Below, piece after piece: positions 5,870 to 12,272 of a stretch of 12,965 nucleotides of DNA; within the stretch, counting starts at the first letter, position 1; each line of letters opens with the position of its first letter. The DNA is from Clostridia bacterium (lineage in GTDB: Bacteria; Bacillota_A; Clostridia; Oscillospirales; Butyricicoccaceae). The stretch covers positions 1 through 12,965 of the forward strand of contig JAFOHJ010000005.1 in NCBI GenBank assembly GCA_017421885.1, written 5' to 3'. The notes under the pieces were generated by a model. The model was not told where the DNA came from. It saw nothing but the letters and a program-made list of their open reading frames with translations, and did no database searches. A program made the translations under genes and the position numbers.

Positions 5870-6640
5870 TTGAGAATACTTGCTATAGGCGATGTCTGCG
5901 GATCGGCGGGCCGAAAGCTTGTGAAAACAAGGCTCAATGCCCTCAGACGCGAGCTTAAAGCCGACCTTGTAATAGTCAACGGCGAAAATGCCAACGACAA
6001 CGGGAGAGGACTTTCGCCCGACACGGCCGACGATTTTTTTTACGCCGGCGCTGATATCATAACTCTTGGAAACCACGCCTTTAACGACAGGCGTCTTTAT
6101 AATTATCTCGACGATCACAGGTATATCGTAAGGCCCTATAATGTGTCTTCGCGCGCCCCGGGCAGCGGATATGCCACCATCGACATTGATGGCAGGCGAG
6201 TCTGCGTTGCCAATCTTCTGGGCAGGGTGGATATGGACTATCGCAACAACAGCCCCTTTGAGGCGGCCGACCGCATCCTGAGAGAAGTGGATGCCGATCT
6301 GTTCATCTTTGATATCCATGCCGAGGCAACAAGCGAAAAGCGTGCCTTCGGCTATTATATGGACGGCAGGGCAGCCGTTGTGTTCGGTACACACACCCAT
6401 GTGCCCACGCGCGACCTTCAGGCTCTGCCCAAAGGCACAGGCTATATCACCGATCTGGGTATGACCGGCTCGAGCCAGTCGGTGCTCGGAATCAAGCCCA
6501 AATGCTCGATAGATATGTTTTTGGGCGAACCTTACGTTAGATATGATTATGCCGAAGCCGATCCGGTTATGCAGGGGGCGCTTTTTGTCCTCGATAATAA
6601 CGGGAAATGCATCGAGACCCAGGCAATAGACTTCAGATAA
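5870..6640 (+). CDS. ymdB: YmdB-family metallophosphoesterase
   Basis: Predicted 2',3'-cyclic-nucleotide 2'-phosphodiesterase of the YmdB family (TIGR00282), a cytoplasmic dimetal calcineurin-like enzyme that in Bacillus influences biofilm and motility decisions. From TTG 5870 it has 256 residues, close to the usual 255-265. Metal-binding motifs are all present: D8 in G-D-V, E39-N40 in N-G-E-N, N68-H69 in G-N-H, H150 in D-I-H-A-E-A-T-S-E-K, and H175/H177 in G-T-H-T-H-V. The segment after GNH is A-F-N-D rather than the T-W-D typical of homologues. The start is TTG because AAGGAG (5855-5860) stands nine bases upstream and homology begins with M-R-I-L. The open frame extends upstream to 5714, but only through the antisense of tRNA-Arg. 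pgeF follows 18 bases later. Its own promoter is not obvious. Confidence 0.95.
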   Translation: MRILAIGDVCGSAGRKLVKTRLNALRRELKADLVIVNGENANDNGRGLSPDTADDFFYAGADIITLGNHAFNDRRLYNYLDDHRYIVRPYNVSSRAPGSGYATIDIDGRRVCVANLLGRVDMDYRNNSPFEAADRILREVDADLFIFDIHAEATSEKRAFGYYMDGRAAVVFGTHTHVPTRDLQALPKGTGYITDLGMTGSSQSVLGIKPKCSIDMFLGEPYVRYDYAEADPVMQGALFVLDNNGKCIETQAIDFR

Positions 6641-6658
6641 GAGGGAAGGTATTTAATT

Positions 6659-7477
6659 ATGTCTGAACTTATTGAAAAGAGCTTTGAAAAAGGCGGAATA
6701 TATCTTGTTTCACCTCAGCTTTCCATGTACAGCCAGGTAGGACATGGCTTTTTCACCCGCCAGGGCGGTGTTTCGAAGGGCATCTTCGAGAGCCTCAACT
6801 TCCGTTATACCGGCGGCGATAACGAAAACGATATAAAGCGCAACTATACCATTGCCGCCGAAACCATCGGCGGAAAATACGACGATATCGTACGCACATG
6901 CCAGCTTCACACCGATAAGATCGAGGTCATCCGCGAGCGCGAGGGCGGCTTCCGTCAGGTGGGCAGGCCCGATGGCTGCGATGCCATCATCACCAATGTT
7001 CCCGGTGTCGTTCTGGCCGCATTCTATGCCGACTGCCAGATGATCATGCTTTATGATAAAAAAGAGCACGCCATTGCTGCCGTTCATGCCGGATGGCGCG
7101 GCGTTGCAAATGGGATACTGTCGAAGACCATCAAGAAGATGGGCGAGGAATACGGCACCCAGCCCAAGAACCTAATCGCTGCCGTAAGTCCTTCCATCTG
7201 CCGCAGGTGCTTCGAGACCGACGATGATGTTAAGGAGATCCTTTTTGATATATATGCACATCAGGTGCCCGACTATTTCTATCGCGAGGGAAATAAGTGG
7301 CACATTGACCTTAAGATGCTCACCTATTCGTCGCTCATAAGAGCCGGGGTGCTGCCCTATAATATTGATCTGTCCGGCCGCTGCACCCGCTGCGGCGACC
7401 CCGATCTTTACTGGTCGCATCGCCGCACAGGCAATGAAAGAGGCGTTCACGCCGGAATGATAATACTCAAGCCCTGA
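6659..7477 (+). CDS. pgeF: Peptidoglycan editing factor PgeF (YfiH/laccase-domain protein)
   Basis: A 272-residue protein of the multicopper polyphenol oxidase/YfiH (DUF152) family. Family members bind a single metal in a His-Cys-His site, act as purine nucleoside phosphorylase/adenosine deaminase in vitro, and as PgeF remove wrongly incorporated residues from peptidoglycan precursors in E. coli. The site is visible: H84 in C-Q-L-H-T-D, C126 in Y-A-D-C-Q, and H143 in H-A-G-W-R-G, the family's best-known motif. The later G-P-S-I-C-like turn appears as S-P-S-I-C-R-R-C-F-E, and G-R-C-T-R-C-G-D-P-D-L-Y-W-S-H-R-R closes the domain. The ATG at 6659 follows a GGGAAGG ribosome binding site at 6643-6649. 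It lies 18 bases after ymdB, so the two are probably one transcript. No terminator is evident after it. Confidence 0.95.
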   Translation: MSELIEKSFEKGGIYLVSPQLSMYSQVGHGFFTRQGGVSKGIFESLNFRYTGGDNENDIKRNYTIAAETIGGKYDDIVRTCQLHTDKIEVIREREGGFRQVGRPDGCDAIITNVPGVVLAAFYADCQMIMLYDKKEHAIAAVHAGWRGVANGILSKTIKKMGEEYGTQPKNLIAAVSPSICRRCFETDDDVKEILFDIYAHQVPDYFYREGNKWHIDLKMLTYSSLIRAGVLPYNIDLSGRCTRCGDPDLYWSHRRTGNERGVHAGMIILKP

Positions 7478-7525
7478 AAATAAGGTTGAACCTCAATAAA
7501 GATACTTAGATTGCCAAAATTTTTC

Positions 7526-7554
7526 GTGCAATTAGGAATGGGCTGTGATATAAT
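7526..7554 (+). promoter_or_regulatory. Probable promoter of the Asp23-fakA operon
   Basis: A consensus TATAAT at 7549-7554 with an extended -10 TG (7546-7547) and a weak -35 (GTGCAA, 7526-7531) at 17 bases. The start would be near 7561, about 47 bases ahead of the first ATG. Being of the extended -10 type, the poor -35 is tolerable. Confidence 0.7.
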
Positions 7555-7607
7555 CAAGGGTAGAATAGTTATTCTATGGCCCTTTATCGGTCGTTTGGAG
7601 GGGAAAA

Positions 7608-7958
7608 ATGAAACTGGAGAATAACAATGGCATCATCGCTGTTTCGAACAAGGTCATCGCCGCTGTGGCCGGCCATGCTGCAACAGCGTGCTTCGGAGTC
7701 AAGGGTATGACCGAGACTTCGGTCAAAGACGGCATCGTCAGGCTGCTCAAGGGCGAGCAGATGACAAAGGGTGTTTTTGTAAGCCCCTCAGAAGACGGCA
7801 GCAAGGTTGATATCGAGCTTCACATTGCCGTCGACCCTGCTGTTAATATCGCGGCAGTGGCAGAACCTATAATTGCAGAAGTTAAATATAACGTAGAAAG
7901 ACAGACAGGTTTCAAGACGGGAAAGATCACCGTCTGCGTAGACGGCATCAAGGCCTGA
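7608..7958 (+). CDS. yloU: Asp23/Gls24 family envelope stress protein (YloU-like)
   Basis: A 116-residue protein of the Asp23/Gls24 family (PF03780). The motif near the N-terminus, I-A-V-S-N-K-V-I-A-A-V-A-G-H-A-A, then C-F-G-V-K-G-M, is the usual signature of the family, and the C-terminal half (VDIELHIAVDPAVNIAAVAEPIIAEVKYNVE in segments) fits its amphipathic beta-alpha pattern. Known members are abundant cytoplasmic or membrane-attached proteins linked to cell-envelope and alkaline stress, of uncertain mechanism. The start is ATG 7608 with GGAGGGG about five bases upstream. It is the first gene of an operon with fakA (25 bases between stop and the next start), the same order as yloU-yloV in Bacillus. 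The symbol is by synteny and size; other bacteria carry several paralogues. Confidence 0.93.
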   Translation: MKLENNNGIIAVSNKVIAAVAGHAATACFGVKGMTETSVKDGIVRLLKGEQMTKGVFVSPSEDGSKVDIELHIAVDPAVNIAAVAEPIIAEVKYNVERQTGFKTGKITVCVDGIKA

Positions 7959-7983
7959 TACACCTGTGAATGGAGGAAATAAA

Positions 7984-9651
7984 TTGGCAAAGTTTATTGA
8001 CGGCGAACTTTTCAAAAATATGATGATTGAGGGCGCAGCCGCCGTTGACGCCCGCAAGGAAGAGATCAACGATCTTAATGTATTCCCCGTCCCCGACGGT
8101 GATACAGGTATCAATATGTCGCTTACCCTTAATGCAGCGGCAAAGGAGCTGAACAAGCTCAGCACACCTACACTCGGCAAGGCTCTTGATGTAGCTGCAT
8201 CGGCAGTTCTGCGCGGTGCGCGCGGCAACTCGGGCGTTATCACATCGCTGCTGTTCCGCGGTTTTGCAAAGGGCATGAAGGATCTTTCGCAGGCAGACGG
8301 CGGCAACCTTGCCAACGGCCTGACCGAGGGCGTTGCCGCAGCTTATAAGGCAGTCCTTAAGCCTGCTGAGGGAACCATCCTGACAGTTTCGAGAATTTCG
8401 GCAGAGGCAGCCGTCAAGGCAGCCAAGGCTGACCGCGACTGTGAGAAGGTCCTTGAGGCTGCTATCGAGGCTGCAAAGGTAGCTCTTGAAGACACAGTCA
8501 ACCAGAATCCCGTCCTTCAGAAGGCAGGCGTTGTCGACGCCGGCGGCTTCGGCTATATCGTCCTTCTCGAGGGTATGTATAATGCTCTGACAGGCAAGGA
8601 AGGCCTCCGTTCGGTCTTCATGCCCAAGCTGGGCAACAAGCCCAAGCTGGAATCCCCCACAGCAATGGCCGATTTCAGCCAGTTTGACACAGGCGAGATC
8701 ACATTCTCCTACTGCACCGAGTTTATCGCAGAGCGCTCGAAGGATCCCAAGCGCAGCCCCGACAAGCTGCGTGAGTTCCTCAACGGCATCGGCGACAGCG
8801 TTGTAGTCGTAGAGGACGACGAGATCATCAAGGTCCACGTCCATACCGACACACCCGACAAGGCTCTGGGCGAAGGCCTCAAGTATGGCCCCCTGCTGAC
8901 AGTCAAGATCGAGAATATGCGCGCTCAGCACGAAGAACTGCTGCGTGAGGCTATGGCTGAGAACCTGGGCGAGCGTCACATTGCCGCTCCCGAGAACCGT
9001 TACGGCTTTGTTGCTGTCGCGGCAGGCGATGGTGTAAGCTCGGTATTCGAGGATCTGGGTGTCGACAGCATGGTAAAGGGCGGACAGACAATGAACCCCT
9101 CTACCGAGGATATCCTGAATGCTATCGATGCAACACCTGCCGAGGTAGTATTCGTTCTGCCCAACAACAAGAATATCATCATGGCCAGCGAGCAGGCTGC
9201 TCCTCTTTCCGATAAGCAGGTAGTCGTTCTGCCCACAAAGACCATTCCTCAGGGACTTTCTGCTATGCTGGCATTCGACCCCGATGTCGAGCTGGCAGTT
9301 AACGAAGCCAACATGACAAAGGCTATCCAGAATGTACGCACCGGTCAGATCACATATGCTGCACGCGACAGCGAGTTTGACGGCCGCAACATCAAGGAAG
9401 GCGACTTTATGGCTATGGCTGAGGGCAAGCTTGTTCACACAAGCAAGAAGTTCGACAGCGTTGTCAAGAAGCTTGCAGGCGAGATCGCCGACAAGAAGAG
9501 CACATTCATCACCGTCATTTACGGTGAGGGCGCTGACGAAGAGCAGGCTCAGGGCGTAGCTGAGGTCCTTCAGAAGGAAGCCAAGAATGCCGAGATCAAT
9601 ATCATTTTCGGCGGCCAGCCTGTTTACTCCTACATCATCTCTGTAGAATAA
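7984..9651 (+). CDS. fakA: Fatty acid kinase catalytic subunit FakA (YloV, DhaL/DAK2 domain)
   Basis: FakA phosphorylates fatty acids held by FakB to acyl-phosphates for phospholipid synthesis from exogenous fatty acids. From TTG 7984 it has 555 residues, matching the family (about 550). The N-terminal DhaL kinase domain (about 8-200) shows N-V-F-P-V-P-D-G-D-T-G-I-N-M with metal-binding D38 and D40, then R-G-A-R-G-N-S-G (77-84). The middle domain keeps a Cys-His-His set, C243, H284 and H286 (V-H-V-H-T-D-T-P), equivalent to the zinc site described for the staphylococcal protein. The C-terminal domain (about 330-555) is DegV-like in appearance. The TTG start is chosen over GTG 7966 because GGAGGA (7972-7977) sits between them with correct spacing for the TTG only. 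No fakB lies in the window. Codon use looks like that of a well-expressed gene. Confidence 0.95.
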   Translation: MAKFIDGELFKNMMIEGAAAVDARKEEINDLNVFPVPDGDTGINMSLTLNAAAKELNKLSTPTLGKALDVAASAVLRGARGNSGVITSLLFRGFAKGMKDLSQADGGNLANGLTEGVAAAYKAVLKPAEGTILTVSRISAEAAVKAAKADRDCEKVLEAAIEAAKVALEDTVNQNPVLQKAGVVDAGGFGYIVLLEGMYNALTGKEGLRSVFMPKLGNKPKLESPTAMADFSQFDTGEITFSYCTEFIAERSKDPKRSPDKLREFLNGIGDSVVVVEDDEIIKVHVHTDTPDKALGEGLKYGPLLTVKIENMRAQHEELLREAMAENLGERHIAAPENRYGFVAVAAGDGVSSVFEDLGVDSMVKGGQTMNPSTEDILNAIDATPAEVVFVLPNNKNIIMASEQAAPLSDKQVVVLPTKTIPQGLSAMLAFDPDVELAVNEANMTKAIQNVRTGQITYAARDSEFDGRNIKEGDFMAMAEGKLVHTSKKFDSVVKKLAGEIADKKSTFITVIYGEGADEEQAQGVAEVLQKEAKNAEINIIFGGQPVYSYIISVE

Positions 9652-9667
9652 TTTCACAAAAATAATC

Positions 9668-9700
9668 AACAGCCTGTGGAGAGATCCACAGGCTGTTTTT
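9668..9700 (+). terminator. Intrinsic terminator of the Asp23-fakA operon
   Basis: A perfect 13-base stem, AACAGCCTGTGGA with its complement (9668-9680 and 9685-9697), around a GAGA tetraloop, followed by a T run that continues past 9700. It starts 17 bases after the fakA stop. Confidence 0.95.
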
Positions 9701-9752
9701 GTTTCTGTATGAAGTTTTGGAAGGTGCTTTTCCGTTAGGCGGGTATTTTACT

Positions 9753-9912
9753 CTGCCTCCCTTGCCTAAAGGGAGGTGGGTGAGCAAAGCGAACCCGGAG
9801 GGATAATGCCTCCTCTGTGCATCCCCTGAAGGATACTCAGGGCAAGGGGGACATTTTGCCCTCATCCGTCACCCTTCGGGCGACACCTTCCCCACACAGG
9901 GGGAAGGCTTGG
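9753..9912. repeat. Second inverted pair of hairpin repeat units
   Basis: The left unit has the stem CCTCCCTT/AAGGGAGG (9756-9776), then GTGGGTGAGC-AAAGC-GAACCC (a weaker second hairpin), then GGAGGGAT. The right unit is inverted: ATCCGTC, the hairpin GTCACCC/GGGCGAC around TTC (9868-9884, one A-C mismatch), then CCTTCCCC/GGGGAAGG (9886-9907). A further stem GGGCAA/TTGCCC (9840-9861) lies in the core. The order of parts matches the element at 2325-2466, although the stem sequences differ. It occupies most of the 267-base gap between fakA and the URO-D gene, and its last arm ends seven bases before that gene's stop region, so it may also help to end that transcript. Confidence 0.75.
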
Positions 9913-9918
9913 CAACTA

Positions 9919-10920
9919 TTACTTCTTCGCGTAGTCGATGCAGGCCTGACGTACCCATTCAAGGCGATTATCGTCAAGATCGGTGGGGACGGTGCAGTCG
10001 GCGGCGATCATGATGCCGACAGAGCCTGCCTCGTCGAGGATCTTGTGTGTATAGGCAACTACCTCTTCGCGTGTGCCCGAATCAAGAACACCGGTCTGGG
10101 GGAAGCCGCCGAAGACGGGCTTGCCGCCAAAGAGCTTCTTGCCTTCTTTAAGGGATACACCTTCGATGGTGACAGCCCAGTTGATTGCGGCACAGTCATA
10201 GTCCTTGAAGAGCTCGAGGTCGTTTGTGAGGCCGGCAAAGCCACAGATGTGAAGCATGTTGATCTTGCTGAGGGAATTGGCGTGCTCGATGACCTTTTTA
10301 TCGGAAGGTGTGATGTACTGGCGGTAAAGATCCTGTGGGAAGAAGTTGTTCTGGTTATTTACGCTGAAATATATGCCCTCGGCGCCGCATTCCTTGATAA
10401 GCATCTCGTTGAGGCCCATGATGGTCTCTGCGAGGATATCAAGAGCCTTTACAAACGACTCGGGATCTTCGCGCAGGAAGCCGACGAGGTCCAGCTTACG
10501 TCCATCGGGAATGCGGCTTGCCGCTGTCTTAAGGACCATGGCAGGGGAGAAGCCGGTTACAAACTTGGGAGCCTCGGAATCCTTATAGAACTCGAGGGCG
10601 CGGAGGGTGAGCTCCTTTGTCTTCTGCATGAAGGGAGAATCAGGAGCGGGAGCCTTGAGCTTGGGCAGGTCGGCGGCGCACTTGACCTCGGAAAGGTCGA
10701 CCGGCATGAGCATGAGCGAGTCGTTCATGACCTTGATAACATCGGGGTCGAAGATCTCGCGTGATTTGCGGTGGCCGTCGATATTCTTTTCGAAGATGTC
10801 GGGGCGCTCGACGCCCTTGAGCCACTCTGAGCGCTCGGTGAAGTGATGGAAGAATGCAATGGGAACTCGATCTACAGGCTGATTTGCCAGAAAGCTTTCA
10901 AAACGTTCGCGCTTGTTCAT
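9919..10920 (-). CDS. URO-D superfamily protein, probable corrinoid-dependent methyltransferase type
   Basis: A 333-residue protein of the uroporphyrinogen decarboxylase superfamily (PF01208). It begins M-N-K-R-E-R-F, then N-Q-P-V-D-R-V-P-I, the standard opening of non-haem URO-D relatives. True HemE has an R-Q-A-G-R substrate motif after this; it is absent here (F-F-H-H-F instead). Instead it carries H224-I-C226-G, and late in the chain A-D-C309-T, an arrangement matching the His-x-Cys...Cys zinc site of MtaA/MtbA/CmuA-type methyltransferases that move methyl groups between corrinoid proteins and thiols. The methyl donor is unknown. The ATG at 10920 is preceded by AGGAG (10929-10933) at good spacing, and its promoter is at 10964-10993. 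It is transcribed alone, divergent from tdh, with no corrinoid protein or activase adjacent, so the pathway remains open. Confidence 0.88.
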   Translation of the reverse strand: MNKRERFESFLANQPVDRVPIAFFHHFTERSEWLKGVERPDIFEKNIDGHRKSREIFDPDVIKVMNDSLMLMPVDLSEVKCAADLPKLKAPAPDSPFMQKTKELTLRALEFYKDSEAPKFVTGFSPAMVLKTAASRIPDGRKLDLVGFLREDPESFVKALDILAETIMGLNEMLIKECGAEGIYFSVNNQNNFFPQDLYRQYITPSDKKVIEHANSLSKINMLHICGFAGLTNDLELFKDYDCAAINWAVTIEGVSLKEGKKLFGGKPVFGGFPQTGVLDSGTREEVVAYTHKILDEAGSVGIMIAADCTVPTDLDDNRLEWVRQACIDYAKK

Positions 10921-10963
10921 AAAAGATACTCCTTTAAAAATTGGTGTGCGGTATCTATGCCTT

Positions 10964-10993
10964 ACTATATCACATTTTTAACTGGCATGTCGT
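10964..10993 (-). promoter_or_regulatory. Promoter of the URO-D family gene
   Basis: On the minus strand: ACGACA (-35, 10988-10993), an 18-base spacer, TATAGT (-10, 10964-10969) with an extended TGa before it. The leader is about 36 bases with the AGGAG site near its end. Confidence 0.65.
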
Positions 10994-11051
10994 ACGAAAA
11001 AGATTGTTAAAATTTTTGCACAATAACAGATAGCAGTTTGACGAAATATTG

Positions 11052-11080
11052 TTGCACTTTTTACTGGATAGTGCTAAAAT
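11052..11080 (+). promoter_or_regulatory. Promoter of tdh-kbl
   Basis: TTGCAC (-35, 11052-11057), a 17-base spacer and TAAAAT (-10, 11075-11080) with TGc directly before it (extended -10). The start would be near 11087, leaving a leader of about 46 bases. An inverted repeat (11017-11025 with 11047-11056) overlaps the -35 and may be an operator. Confidence 0.8.
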
Positions 11081-11132
11081 TAATGAAGAATGTTCTTTGA
11101 ATATTTAAATTTAATCATAGGAGATGTATACA

Positions 11133-12179
11133 ATGGCAAGAATGATGGATGCACTGGTCAAGCCCGGTAAGGTCAAGGGTATGATCCTCACACAGGTTCC
11201 CGTTCCCACACCCGGTCCCGGCGAAGTTCTGATCAAGATCCGCAAGACAGCAATCTGCGGCACAGACGTTCATATCTGGGATTGGAACGAATGGGCAGAG
11301 AAGAACATCAATCCTCCCTACACAGTAGGTCACGAGTATGTCGGCGAGATCGCTGAGCTGGGCGAAGGCGTAACAGGCCTTAAGGTCGGCCAGAGAGTTT
11401 CCGGCGAAGGCCATCTGGTCTGCGGCGAGTGCTATAACTGCCGTACAGGCAACGGCCAGTGGTGCGAAAAGACAAAGGGCGTCGGCGTAAACCGCGACGG
11501 TGCTTTTGCAGAGTATCTCTGCATCCCCGCCACAAACGTAGTTACAATCGAAGACGATCTGCCCGATGACGTCGTTTCTTTCTTCGACGCTTTCGGTAAC
11601 GCTACACACACAGCTCTGATGTGGGATCTGGTCGGTAAGAACGTCCTGATCACAGGCGCAGGCCCCATCGGCATCATGGCAGCAGGCATCGCTAAGTTTG
11701 CAGGTGCAAGAACTGTTGTTATCACAGACCTCAACGACTACCGCCTCGAGCTGGCTGCAAAGATGGGTGCTACAGCATGCGTCAACACCGGCCGTGAGAG
11801 CCTGGAAGAGAAGATGAAGGAACTCGGCATCTTCGAGGGCTTTGATGTAGGTCTCGAGATGTCCGGCGCTCAGCCCGCTCTCAGACAGATGATCAGCAAC
11901 ATGATGTGCGGCGGTAAGATCTCTCTCCTCGGCCTCCAGGGCAAGGATATGATCACAGACTGGAACACAATCATCATGAAGGGCCTCACAATTCAGGGCA
12001 TCTATGGCAGAAAGATGTACCAGACATGGTATCAGATGAAGCACATGGTCCAGGGCGGCCTCGATATGACACCCGTCATCACACACAGATTCCACTATAC
12101 AGAGTTTGAGAAGGGCTTCGAAGCTATGCTTTCGGGCAACTCCGGCAAGGTCGTTCTCGACTGGACAACAAAGAAATAA
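11133..12179 (+). CDS. tdh: L-threonine 3-dehydrogenase
   Basis: A zinc-dependent medium-chain dehydrogenase of 348 residues that oxidises L-threonine with NAD+ to 2-amino-3-ketobutyrate in the cytoplasm. Catalytic zinc ligands are C42 (A-I-C-G-T-D-V-H), H67 and E68 (V-G-H-E-Y-V-G). The structural zinc cysteines are C97, C100, C103 and C111 in G-E-G-H-L-V-C-G-E-C-Y-N-C. The Rossmann motif G-A-G-P-I-G is at 175-180, and the strand-ending acidic residue D199 indicates NAD rather than NADP. F-G-N-A-T-H-T is close to the FGNAVHT of enterobacterial Tdh. ATG 11133 is chosen over ATG 11124 because AGGAG (11119-11123) abuts the latter and is nine bases from the former. kbl follows 93 bases later, giving the standard threonine-to-glycine operon. 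Codon use is strongly biased (ACA for nearly all Thr), suggesting high expression. Confidence 0.96.
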   Translation: MARMMDALVKPGKVKGMILTQVPVPTPGPGEVLIKIRKTAICGTDVHIWDWNEWAEKNINPPYTVGHEYVGEIAELGEGVTGLKVGQRVSGEGHLVCGECYNCRTGNGQWCEKTKGVGVNRDGAFAEYLCIPATNVVTIEDDLPDDVVSFFDAFGNATHTALMWDLVGKNVLITGAGPIGIMAAGIAKFAGARTVVITDLNDYRLELAAKMGATACVNTGRESLEEKMKELGIFEGFDVGLEMSGAQPALRQMISNMMCGGKISLLGLQGKDMITDWNTIIMKGLTIQGIYGRKMYQTWYQMKHMVQGGLDMTPVITHRFHYTEFEKGFEAMLSGNSGKVVLDWTTKK

Positions 12180-12201
12180 GTCACACCCTGTGGATAAATA
12201 T

Positions 12202-12230
12202 CCTATGCCCGGACATTCTCCGGGCATAGG
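12202..12230 (+). other. Perfect intercistronic hairpin between tdh and kbl
   Basis: A 12-base perfect stem, CCTATGCCCGGA (12202-12213) with TCCGGGCATAGG (12219-12230) and a CATTC loop. Downstream is ACTTAAAAAA, not a T run, so it is not a standard terminator on this strand. It may stabilise the tdh message, pause transcription or attenuate kbl. Confidence 0.85.
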
Positions 12231-12272
12231 ACTTAAAAAACACATTCAATATATTGAAAGGGGATTTCTCCA

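Noticed and set aside
7478..7500. Small palindrome AGGTTGAACCT after pgeF as a terminator
   Set aside because: The stem is only about five bases and no T run follows, so it is too weak to call.
7948..9669. Minus-strand open frame of 573 codons opposite fakA
   Set aside because: Antisense shadow of a conserved gene with all FakA motifs on the plus strand; no promoter or ribosome binding site of its own.
9817..10764. Plus-strand open frame of 315 codons across locus B repeat and the URO-D gene
   Set aside because: It begins inside the repeat and runs antisense through a conserved gene; no ribosome binding site or motif.
12189..12197. Perfect DnaA box (TTATCCACA on the minus strand) after tdh, with another at 5176-5184 inside the aminotransferase gene
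   Set aside because: Isolated single boxes, no cluster, no AT-rich unwinding region and no dnaA/dnaN nearby; the second is inside coding sequence. Not an origin.
11115..12245. Minus-strand open frame of 376 codons opposite tdh
   Set aside because: Codon-aligned antisense shadow, Cys/His/Leu-rich translation without recognisable motifs; tdh on the plus strand has full catalytic and zinc residues.
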